Assembly (NCBI GenBank): GCA_965662485.1
Contig: CBFIIL010000043.1
Span: 1-10,101 of the forward strand
Source: UBA3537 sp965662485
Lineage (GTDB): Bacteria; Bacteroidota; Bacteroidia; Flavobacteriales; Flavobacteriaceae
Length of the DNA: 10,101 bases
Reading direction: 5' to 3'
Under the pieces are notes generated by a model that saw only the letters and a list, made by a program, of their open reading frames with translations, was not told the origin of the DNA and searched no databases. Position numbers and translations under genes: made by a program. Shown piece after piece: positions 1-7,248 of the stretch (within the stretch, counting starts at the first letter, position 1; each line of letters starts with the position of its first letter).

Positions 1-990
<990 letters not shown>

Positions 991-1008
991 TAAAAAAAGA
1001 AAAAATGT

Positions 1009-1614
1009 ATGAGTAATTCGCTAATAATGATCTTTGTTAGAAACCCAAAGCTAGGCCGTGTAAAAACCCGTTTGGCTAAAACTATTGGCGATCAAGCGGC
1101 CTTGGAAATTTATGAAATCCTTAGTAAACATACGGCTAAAATAATTAGTGAAATAGATTCAGATAAACTTATCTTTTACTCCGAAAAAATTCAAGACAAT
1201 GATATTTGGACAGCAATTAATTGTAAAAAACAAATACAAACTAAAGGAGATTTAGGTCAAAAAATGCTTGATGCTTTTCAGTATGGATTTTCATTGGGCT
1301 ATAAAAAAATTATTATTATTGGAAGTGATTTGTATAGCTTACGCCCAAAACATATTGAATCTGCTTTTGAGCAGTTGGAAAATTATGATGTGGTTATTGG
1401 ACCTGCACTAGATGGCGGGTATTATTTATTAGGATTAAATTCTGTAATCCCCGAAATTTTTAAACAAAAACAATGGAGCACTTCCTCTGTTCTTAAGGAA
1501 ACATTATCCGATTTGAAGGAATTTAATGTTAACTTGCTCGAACCTTTAAATGACATTGATACTTACGAAGACTTAAAAAAAGAACCTCAACTCTTAAAAC
1601 AAATAAATATATGA
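1009..1614 (+). CDS. TIGR04282-family arsenosugar biosynthesis glycosyltransferase
   Basis: A 201-residue, soluble GT-A/nucleotidyltransferase-like protein of the family once called rSAM/selenodomain-associated transferase 1. It is the usual partner of ArsS. The N-terminal nucleotide-binding motif is FVRNPKLGRVKTRLA (residues 9-23). The central GSD (105-107) corresponds to the metal/nucleotide Asp motif, GPALDGGYYLLGL (131-143) is the family signature, and DIDTYEDL (182-189) is the C-terminal motif. The length is normal for the family. ATG at 1009 is the start because the ATG at 1005 hits a stop after two codons; the leader is A-rich without a clear Shine-Dalgarno. Its stop overlaps the next start in ATGA, so translation with the phosphorylase is probably coupled. 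By context it acts on the sugar released after ArsS and the phosphorylase, but the exact donor and acceptor cannot be read from the sequence. Confidence 0.88.
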   Translation: MSNSLIMIFVRNPKLGRVKTRLAKTIGDQAALEIYEILSKHTAKIISEIDSDKLIFYSEKIQDNDIWTAINCKKQIQTKGDLGQKMLDAFQYGFSLGYKKIIIIGSDLYSLRPKHIESAFEQLENYDVVIGPALDGGYYLLGLNSVIPEIFKQKQWSTSSVLKETLSDLKEFNVNLLEPLNDIDTYEDLKKEPQLLKQINI

Positions 1615-2423
1615 TTAAACTCATCAATGAAACCGTAGATTATTTAAAAGAAAAGGGATTTGAGAGTCCAAAAATTGGCATCATATTAGGAACTGGACTT
1701 GGGCAGCTTATCCATGAAATCGAAATCATTAGCGAAGTCAGCTATAATCATATTCCAAATTTTCCCACGGCAACCGTTGAATTTCATAAAGGAAAACTCA
1801 TTTATGGAAAAATTGCAGGGCAAACGGTAATGGTCATGCAAGGTCGCTTTCATTTGTACGAAGGCTACTCTTTACAAGATGTGACCTACCCCATACGAAT
1901 AATGCATGCGCTTGGCGTCAATCGTTTATTAGTTTCAAATGCCGCTGGTGCAATTAACCTTAACTTTAAAAAAAGTGAGTTGATGCTCATCGAAGATCAT
2001 ATCAATTTACAAGGCGGGTCACCACTAGCATTTAAAGGCGTTGAACTTCTGGGGGAGCGCTTTGTAGATATGAGTGCTCCATATGACAATCAAATGAATA
2101 CACTTTTAAAGTCTATTGCAGAGAAAGAAAACATCACACTTCATAGTGGTGTTTATACTAGTGTATTTGGCCCCCAACTCGAAACACGTGCAGAATATAG
2201 AATGCTAAAACTCATAGGAACAGATGCTGTTGGCATGAGCACTGTTCCAGAAGTTATTGTTGCCAATCATTTGGGTATAAAAGTTTTAGCTATTTCTGTT
2301 ATTACTGACGAATGTGATGCGGATAACCTAAAGCCTGTAGACGTTCAGGACATCATGAGCATGGCTGCAATTGCAGAACCAAATATGATTACTTTATTTA
2401 AAGAACTTATTGTGCATTTATAG
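1611..2423 (+). CDS. Purine-nucleoside phosphorylase family protein (PNP/MTAP type), probable arsenosugar-pathway phosphorylase
   Basis: A 270-residue trimeric-type PNP. Family features visible are GTGLG (27-31, phosphate loop), H59, MQGRFHLYEGY (76-86, phosphate Arg79 and ribose His81/Tyr83), SNAAGAIN (109-116), LETRAE (190-195, the Glu that contacts the purine in 6-oxopurine PNPs), and GMSTVPEVIVA (208-218). The purine loop reads ITDECD (231-236): Asp233 is where human PNP has Asn243 and MTA phosphorylase has Asp220. Val245 aligns with human PNP His257, which binds the 5'-hydroxyl, and with MTAP Val233. This suits an adenine nucleoside modified at the 5' carbon, such as 5'-deoxy-5'-dimethylarsinoyl-adenosine made by ArsS. 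The start overlaps the preceding stop (ATGA), so both are translated together. A salvage PNP or MTAP role is the alternative; the family is certain, the substrate inferred. Confidence 0.9.
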   Translation: MIKLINETVDYLKEKGFESPKIGIILGTGLGQLIHEIEIISEVSYNHIPNFPTATVEFHKGKLIYGKIAGQTVMVMQGRFHLYEGYSLQDVTYPIRIMHALGVNRLLVSNAAGAINLNFKKSELMLIEDHINLQGGSPLAFKGVELLGERFVDMSAPYDNQMNTLLKSIAEKENITLHSGVYTSVFGPQLETRAEYRMLKLIGTDAVGMSTVPEVIVANHLGIKVLAISVITDECDADNLKPVDVQDIMSMAAIAEPNMITLFKELIVHL

Positions 2424-2434
2424 AGGTTAATCTT

Positions 2435-2453
2435 TCAATTTGACTCAAATTGA
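2435..2453. promoter_or_regulatory. 19-bp perfect palindrome, candidate operator
   Basis: TCAATTTGACTCAAATTGA: two 9-bp arms about a single central base, lying 12 bp after the phosphorylase stop and ending 1 bp before the TAAATTTG box. The placement between the -33 and -7 regions is typical of a repressor or MerR-like activator site. With a 1-base centre and AT-rich arms it is a poor transcript hairpin and no T-run follows, so a terminator is unlikely. No regulator gene lies in the window, so the binding protein is unknown. Confidence 0.55.
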
Positions 2454-2454
2454 G

Positions 2455-2462
2455 TAAATTTG
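2455..2462 (+). promoter_or_regulatory. Candidate Bacteroidota promoter -7 box (TAAATTTG)
   Basis: An exact match to TAnnTTTG, 16 bp before the ATG of the MerT-like gene. A good -33 TTG at 17-19 bp spacing is missing; TTTC at 2433-2436 is the nearest candidate. The box could give the membrane protein and the glycosyltransferases a promoter separate from arsS, with the adjacent palindrome as control site. Confidence 0.45.
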
Positions 2463-2478
2463 TAAAAAATCAAATTTT

Positions 2479-2904
2479 ATGACCCAAAACAAAAATCCTA
2501 ACTTCTTGAAGTGGGGTATAAAATACTCATTAAGTGCTGCAGTAACTGGTATGTTATGCTGTGTTGCTCCTGCTGTTTTATTTATGTTTGGGCTAATGGG
2601 CGGGGTATATGCCATTTCATTTGCAGACTTTTTTTATAATGAAGATGGAAGCTCGGGGACAGGAGCTTGGATTCTCAAAATTTTTGCTTTAGCTATTGGA
2701 TTTTACGGCATATATAGCTTTCGCAAAAAACAAAATCAATGTTCCATAGACCCAAAACGCAAGAAAAAAAATTTAATCTTACTCATTGGCATCATTGTTA
2801 TCCTTGGAATTGGTCTTTTTCTAAGTTTTGAAAAATGGTCGGCATGGTACTTTAATGAACATATTGTTCCTGCACAACAAAAAGAATTAAATATAAAGAA
2901 CTAA
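2479..2904 (+). CDS. Small MerT-like three-helix membrane protein, candidate thiophilic metal(loid) transporter
   Basis: A 141-residue inner-membrane protein of no named family that I can assign with certainty. Hydrophobic spans lie at about 17-48, 63-81 and 98-117. The first span holds the pair C27-C28 followed by P31 (LCCVAP). A third cysteine, C88, lies in the basic loop between spans two and three. MerT mercury transporters have the same layout: about 116 residues, three helices, CC with a nearby proline in helix 1, and cysteines in the loop between helices 2 and 3. Here the loop has one cysteine rather than two, and a 15-residue polar insert (about 51-63) follows helix 1. Next to arsenosugar genes, movement or sensing of arsenite, methylarsenite or another soft metal is plausible but unproven. 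It is preceded by a candidate promoter and palindrome and is 6 bp upstream of, and in frame with, the next gene. It may instead be an unrelated Cys-containing membrane protein. Confidence 0.6.
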   Translation: MTQNKNPNFLKWGIKYSLSAAVTGMLCCVAPAVLFMFGLMGGVYAISFADFFYNEDGSSGTGAWILKIFALAIGFYGIYSFRKKQNQCSIDPKRKKKNLILLIGIIVILGIGLFLSFEKWSAWYFNEHIVPAQQKELNIKN

Positions 2905-2910
2905 GTTCTA

Positions 2911-3603
2911 TTGAAACCAATTATAAAAGTCATTATACCAGCGTACAACGAAGCTGAAGCAATTGTAAATGTAATTAATGATATTCCAAATTCTGTAGAA
3001 GAAATTATTGTAGTCAATAATGCTTCGACAGATGCTACCCCTGAAAATGCAAAAAAATCTGGAGCTACAGTCCTCTTTGAAGCAAAAAAAGGGTATGGTT
3101 ATGCTTGCTTAAAAGGCATGGATTATATTGAAAATTCGAAAGGAAAAACAGACATTATTGTTTTTTTAGATGGCGATTACAGCGACTATCCCGAAGAGCT
3201 TAAAAAAATTGTTGCGCCTATTACTGAAAATAACATAGACTTTGTTTTAGGAACTAGAACGCAATTAGTAACAGAAAAAGGAGCAATGCAACCACAACAA
3301 ATTTTTGGTAATTGGCTAGCAACAACTTTGATGAGATTATTTTTTAACTCAAAATTTACTGATTTAGGACCATTTAGAGCCATCAAATATCCAGTGCTAA
3401 AATCACTTCAAATGGAAGACAAAACCTATGGTTGGACTGTGGAGATGCAACTCAAGATTTTAAAAAAACAATATAACTATATTGAAGTCCCTGTAAATTA
3501 TCGCAATAGAATTGGTGTTTCAAAGGTGTCTGGTACATTAAAAGGTAGTATATTTGCGGGGATTAAAATCTTGACTTGGATATTCAAATACAGTTTTAAA
3601 TAA
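2911..3603 (+). CDS. DPM1-like GT2 glycosyltransferase (polyprenyl-phosphate mannosyl/glucosyltransferase type)
   Basis: A 230-residue GT-A enzyme of family GT2. VIIPAYNEAEA (8-18) opens the nucleotide-binding fold, VVNNASTD (34-41) is the first Asp motif, and FLDGDYSDYPEE (85-96) contains the metal-binding DxD. The C-terminal part has FTDLGPFRAIKY, YGWTVEMQLK, VPVNYRNRIG and SKVSGT, as in DPM/DPG-synthase-like proteins that charge a polyprenyl phosphate with mannose or glucose. The tail has one hydrophobic patch but no added membrane domain, as in short bacterial forms. TTG at 2911 must be the start: the frame is closed by the upstream TAA at 2902-2904 and no ATG falls near the N-terminus. 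Its stop overlaps the next ATG (TAATG). It could supply a lipid-linked sugar for the GT-C enzyme two genes on. The sugar is not predictable. Confidence 0.85.
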   Translation: MKPIIKVIIPAYNEAEAIVNVINDIPNSVEEIIVVNNASTDATPENAKKSGATVLFEAKKGYGYACLKGMDYIENSKGKTDIIVFLDGDYSDYPEELKKIVAPITENNIDFVLGTRTQLVTEKGAMQPQQIFGNWLATTLMRLFFNSKFTDLGPFRAIKYPVLKSLQMEDKTYGWTVEMQLKILKKQYNYIEVPVNYRNRIGVSKVSGTLKGSIFAGIKILTWIFKYSFK

Positions 3604-5093
3604 TGTTCTTAGAGACCATCATTATTGCTATATATTCCACTGCACTCATTCTTATTTTTATGTATGCATTGGCACAGTTGAACCTTCTTTTTAATTATTT
3701 GAGTGCCAAAAGATCCGATAAAACTGATAAGAAATTTGATTTATCAGACCCAAATCAAGTCCCATTTGTAACCGTTCAGCTTCCTGTTTACAATGAGCTG
3801 TATGTTATGGAACGCTTGCTTAATAATATCGTAAAACTAGACTACCCAAACCATAAATTAGAAATTCAGGTCTTAGACGATTCTACCGACGAATCTGTAG
3901 AATCAACCGCAAAACAGATCAAACTTTTACAAGAAAAAGGATTTGACATACAACATATTAGAAGAGAAAATCGCAATGGATTTAAGGCTGGAGCACTCAA
4001 AGAAGGATTGACCGTTGCAAAAGGAGAATTTATTGCAATTTTTGATGCCGATTTTCTTCCCAAATCAGACTGGCTCAAACGTACAATACCCTATTTCAAA
4101 AATGATAAAATTGGAGTTGTTCAAACCCGCTGGGGACATATCAATAGAGAATATTCGATTTTAACAAGAGTTCAAGCTTTTGCTCTTGATGCCCATTTTA
4201 CTTTAGAACAAGTCGGCCGAAACATAAAGGGTCATTTTATTAATTTTAATGGTACTGCCGGAATATGGCGAAAAACATGCATTATTGATGCTGGAAATTG
4301 GGAGGGTGACACCCTTACCGAAGATTTGGATTTAAGTTATCGTGCTCAATTGAAAAATTGGGAATTTAAATATTTAGAAGACGTTGAAACCCCTGCCGAA
4401 CTTCCTGTTGTTATTAGTGCAGCGCGCTCTCAACAATTTCGCTGGAACAAAGGCGGAGCTGAAAATTTTAGAAAAATGATTGGTCGTGTTTTTTCAAGTA
4501 AAAACCTCTCTTTTAAAACAAAAATTCATGGCATGCTACACCTGCTCAATAGCACCATGTTTTTGAATGTTCTTATTGTAGGGATTCTAAGTATACCGAT
4601 GCTGTATATTAAAAATGAATACGCACACCTTAAAGCTTACTTCTATGTGATGAGCTTTTTTGTGATTAGTACACTTATATTTTTTGTTTGTTATTGGTTT
4701 ATGTACAAAAAAACATATGGTTCCAGTCTAAAAAATTTTGTACAATACATTGCCTTGTTTTTTACATTTTTCTCCATAGCAATGGGCTTTTCTCTTCACA
4801 ATTCTATTGCCGTAATTGAAGGACACATGGGAAAGCGGAGTGAATTTGTAAGAACTCCAAAATTCAATATCAATTCCATTTCAGACAGTTGGAAAAACAA
4901 TAAATACTTGCGAAAAAAACCATCTCTAAATGTTATCCTAGAAGGTTTACTTATGATTTATTTTGCCTTTGGAATGTACAGCGCCTTTATTGTTGGCGAT
5001 CAAGGTGGCGATTTTGGATTGTTCCCATTTCATTTGATGCTATTTATTGGATTCGGCTTTGTGTTTTATAATTCTATTAAATCCAAAATCTAA
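3603..5093 (+). CDS. Membrane GT2 glycosyltransferase of cellulose/mannan-synthase type
   Basis: A 496-residue inner-membrane enzyme. One membrane span (about 4-33) precedes a cytoplasmic GT-A domain carrying the full processive-type signature: DD at 92-93 (VLDDSTD), DAD at 148-150, TED at 239-241 and QxxRW at 277-281. Four hydrophobic spans follow at about 312-334, 343-367, 378-402 and 445-495 (the last probably two). The architecture fits bacterial cellulose synthase-like and glucomannan (CslA-like) enzymes that extend a beta-linked chain and pass it through the membrane. No PilZ domain is seen, and no bcsB-like partner lies beside it, so classical cellulose export is unlikely. It starts within the stop of the GT2 before it and ends 11 bp before the GT-C gene, making a tight three-gene unit. 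Product and donor sugar are unknown; synthesis of a surface glycan or glycolipid is the likeliest role. Confidence 0.87.
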   Translation: MFLETIIIAIYSTALILIFMYALAQLNLLFNYLSAKRSDKTDKKFDLSDPNQVPFVTVQLPVYNELYVMERLLNNIVKLDYPNHKLEIQVLDDSTDESVESTAKQIKLLQEKGFDIQHIRRENRNGFKAGALKEGLTVAKGEFIAIFDADFLPKSDWLKRTIPYFKNDKIGVVQTRWGHINREYSILTRVQAFALDAHFTLEQVGRNIKGHFINFNGTAGIWRKTCIIDAGNWEGDTLTEDLDLSYRAQLKNWEFKYLEDVETPAELPVVISAARSQQFRWNKGGAENFRKMIGRVFSSKNLSFKTKIHGMLHLLNSTMFLNVLIVGILSIPMLYIKNEYAHLKAYFYVMSFFVISTLIFFVCYWFMYKKTYGSSLKNFVQYIALFFTFFSIAMGFSLHNSIAVIEGHMGKRSEFVRTPKFNINSISDSWKNNKYLRKKPSLNVILEGLLMIYFAFGMYSAFIVGDQGGDFGLFPFHLMLFIGFGFVFYNSIKSKI

Positions 5094-5106
5094 ATTGCCT
5101 GGCAAT
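5094..5106. repeat. 13-bp palindrome over the GT-C start codon
   Basis: ATTGCCTGGCAAT has 6-bp arms about one base and includes the first two bases of the ATG at 5105. It could form a very tight RNA stem that affects initiation, or could be chance; the junction has no other initiation signal that I recognise. Confidence 0.3.
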
Positions 5107-6445
5107 GAGCTCAAGGCAAATCAACACAAATAAACTCACTTTTCTTTTTTGGAGTATTCTCTCTATTGTTGCTTACTTCTACTTTTCTTATGCCTTAAAA
5201 CGCTACGATCATATCAATTTAGGCATTAGTATAGCATTGCTTTTTACGGGCTATTATTTTATTTTAAAAACACCCATAAAGTATTCCTTAATGGTTGGCT
5301 TAGGTGTTGTTTTTAGATTAATTTTCTTGTTTAGTATTCCAAATTTATCACAAGATTTCTACCGTTTTATATGGGACGGTCAATTAATCATCAATGGCCT
5401 AAATCCATATTTATTCACTCCAAATGAACTCATAAACACACATCATACTTTGTTTACACAAATGGAACCCCTTTACAAAGAAATGGGAGCTCTGAGTGCT
5501 CAACACTTTTCCAATTACCCACCCATCCATCAACTCCCTTTTGTTATAGCAGCATTGATTTCTAAAAACTCTATTTTGGGCAGTGTGATTATTTTAAGAA
5601 TCATCATCATTTTAGCAGACATTGGAATTCTTATTTATGGAAAAAAATTATTAGAGTTATTAAAATTACCTACACAAAATATTTTCTATTATTTCCTGAA
5701 TCCATTAGTTGTAATAGAACTTACTGGAAACCTTCATTTTGAAGCTCTAATGCTTTTCTTCTTAGTGGTATCGCTCTATTTTTTGTATAAACAAAAACTT
5801 ATACATTCAGCTATTTTTATGGGATTTTCAATCCTAACAAAACTTTTACCTGTGTTCTTTTTACCATTACTGATAAATCGTCTTAAATTTAAAAAAACAC
5901 TTCTTTATTCCACATTAATAATAGGCTGTATTATTGTCTTATGTTTGCCTTTTTTTGAGTTTCAATTTTTAAAAAATTATGGCAAGACCGTAGGGCTTTG
6001 GTTTACAAATTTTGAATTCAACTCTAGTTTTTACAGTCTAGGAAAGTCGGCAATGTCAAAGAATTTTGGAATTCAACTTATAGAACATATGTCATATGTT
6101 GTACCGTTTTTAATGGCTGTTTTTACCTTATACTTTTCGCTTCAAAAAACAACTGAAACTAAAAAAATAATACAGTCATTCTTTTGGATTTTGACCATTT
6201 ATTTTCTTATGTCAACAACCGTTCACCCTTGGTATATAACTACACTAGTTTTTTTAAGTTGTTTTACTAACTATAAATTTGCATTGGCATGGAGTGCCAC
6301 TATATTTTTTAGCTACTTTGCCTACCACAAAAGTGGAGTTGAGTCAAACACACTTTTTGAATTAATAGAATACGTTTCTGTTGGAATAGTTCTTTTATTT
6401 GAACGTATTAAAAACAAAACTACTACAACATCATCATTAAGCTGA
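5105..6445 (+). CDS. Multi-pass GT-C glycosyltransferase (GT87/DUF2029-like mannosyltransferase type)
   Basis: A 446-residue protein that is almost wholly hydrophobic, with roughly 11-13 membrane spans. The first outer loop carries the family signature SQDFYRFIWDG then GLNPY (82-102), with D84 as probable catalytic acid. YPPIHQL (138-144), NPLVVIELTGNLHFEAL (199-215) and TKLLP (245-249) are also characteristic. Enzymes of this type take a polyprenyl-phosphate sugar (usually mannose) on the outer face of the inner membrane and add it to a lipid or glycan. The DPM1-like GT2 two genes upstream would be a logical donor source. A 13-bp palindrome (ATTGCCTGGCAAT) overlaps the start codon. The 3' end overlaps the convergent pseudouridine synthase homologue by 23 bp. 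Acceptor unknown. Confidence 0.82.
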   Translation: MSSRQINTNKLTFLFWSILSIVAYFYFSYALKRYDHINLGISIALLFTGYYFILKTPIKYSLMVGLGVVFRLIFLFSIPNLSQDFYRFIWDGQLIINGLNPYLFTPNELINTHHTLFTQMEPLYKEMGALSAQHFSNYPPIHQLPFVIAALISKNSILGSVIILRIIIILADIGILIYGKKLLELLKLPTQNIFYYFLNPLVVIELTGNLHFEALMLFFLVVSLYFLYKQKLIHSAIFMGFSILTKLLPVFFLPLLINRLKFKKTLLYSTLIIGCIIVLCLPFFEFQFLKNYGKTVGLWFTNFEFNSSFYSLGKSAMSKNFGIQLIEHMSYVVPFLMAVFTLYFSLQKTTETKKIIQSFFWILTIYFLMSTTVHPWYITTLVFLSCFTNYKFALAWSATIFFSYFAYHKSGVESNTLFELIEYVSVGIVLLFERIKNKTTTTSSLS

Positions 6446-7196
6446 GTTCATGCTCAGAAAGATGCTTCCAATGTCCTCTTGGCAAGTCTTTTTTGGTTAG
6501 TGGACCAATAGAAACACAGTCAAGTTTTTGAATTTCATAATTAAAATGTGTAAAAATAGTCCGTAAAAGCGTGTTTCCTGTATTCTTTATTTTGATGCCA
6601 ACTTCATTTTTCTTTGCACCTTCAACATAACTTATGTCTTCAACTCGAATAAGCTTCCCTTTAAGTTTGAAGCCTTCTTGAATTTGTTTTAAATGCTCAA
6701 ATTTTAATGGTTTATCAAGCTCAACATGAAAAAGCCGTGCAACACCATTTTTGGAATTGGTGAATTTAGCATGTATTTTTTCATCATTAGTAAATAAAAT
6801 CAACCCTAGAGAGTTTCTTCCCAAACGTCCAATTGGACGAATATTTGAAGTACTTGCTTTGGCTACCAAATCCATTACTGTACGCCCTTTACCCTCGCTT
6901 GTTGTGGTTGCAAAACCTTTAGGCTTGTTCAGTAGAACATAAGCTTTTTGCTCTGGATTGATGCGAGCACCATCAAAACGAACATCATCATTTGGTTTTA
7001 CTTTGTAGCCCATTTCTGTAACTACTTTTCCATTTACAGTTACATTTCCAATACTAATGAACATATCGGCCTCACGTCGAGAACATACACCAGAATTAGA
7101 AATAAATTTATTCAAGCGAATTAAGGATGACTTTTTATTTCCTTGAACAGAAGAAGACTTCTTTGGTGTTTTTTTATGGCGTTGATTGACTGACAT
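6423..7196 (-). CDS. RsuA/RluB-fold pseudouridine synthase homologue, probably catalytically inactive
   Basis: A 257-residue protein. A basic, Lys/Ser-rich N-terminus (1-25) leads to an S4 RNA-binding domain (about 26-72, LNKFISNSGVCSRREAD) and an RsuA-type synthase domain (from about 85). VLLNKPKG (87-94) and RPIGRL (120-125) are recognisable, but the residue after GRL is Gly126 where active members have the catalytic Asp (GRLD). The Tyr of the YxV motif is Phe156 (RLFHV). The usual NRQVRRMF segment is NTLLRTIF (208-215), and the Arg of KLDR is Cys227. The frame is complete and its folding core is preserved, so this is not obvious decay. I infer RNA or ribosome binding without isomerisation; a functional variant active site cannot be excluded. 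It lies 52 bp downstream of the UbiA gene with its own candidate promoter box, and its end overlaps the convergent GT-C gene. Confidence 0.85.
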   Translation of the reverse strand: MSVNQRHKKTPKKSSSVQGNKKSSLIRLNKFISNSGVCSRREADMFISIGNVTVNGKVVTEMGYKVKPNDDVRFDGARINPEQKAYVLLNKPKGFATTTSEGKGRTVMDLVAKASTSNIRPIGRLGRNSLGLILFTNDEKIHAKFTNSKNGVARLFHVELDKPLKFEHLKQIQEGFKLKGKLIRVEDISYVEGAKKNEVGIKIKNTGNTLLRTIFTHFNYEIQKLDCVSIGPLTKKDLPRGHWKHLSEHELSLMMML

Positions 7197-7209
7197 GATT
7201 AATTTTTGT

Positions 7210-7217
7210 CAAAGGTA
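7210..7217 (-). promoter_or_regulatory. Candidate -7 box TACCTTTG for the pseudouridine synthase homologue
   Basis: Read leftward, TACCTTTG matches TAnnTTTG exactly and ends 13 bp before the ATG at 7196. No TTG lies at the expected -33 distance, so the call rests on the -7 element alone. It would allow this gene to be expressed apart from the prenyltransferase upstream. Confidence 0.4.
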
Positions 7218-7248
7218 CTGTATAAAATAAGAATTAGAGTTGATCTCT

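Noticed and set aside
2435..2453. Palindrome as a rho-independent terminator of the arsenosugar genes
   Set aside because: The single-base centre, AT-only-rich stem and lack of a following T-run make a poor terminator; the adjacent promoter box favours an operator.
3186..3386. Minus-strand open frame of 66 codons inside the DPM1-like gene
   Set aside because: It is antisense to a well-conserved GT2 domain, has no recognisable motif or start signal, and is a shadow frame. The 70-codon one at 3866-4078 and the 63-codon plus-strand one at 6751-6942 are rejected for the same reason.
6084..6100. 17-bp perfect palindrome AACATATGTCATATGTT
   Set aside because: It lies deep in the GT-C coding region with no promoter or box near it, and codes for ordinary residues; in AT-rich DNA it is most likely chance.
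6826..6839. 14-bp palindrome CGTCCAATTGGACG
   Set aside because: It encodes the conserved RPIGR segment of the synthase homologue and is explained by codon constraint.
7236..7248. Possible terminator after the prenyltransferase gene
   Set aside because: Only a 4-bp AGAG/CTCT stem with a 5-base loop and an interrupted T-rich tail; too weak to call.
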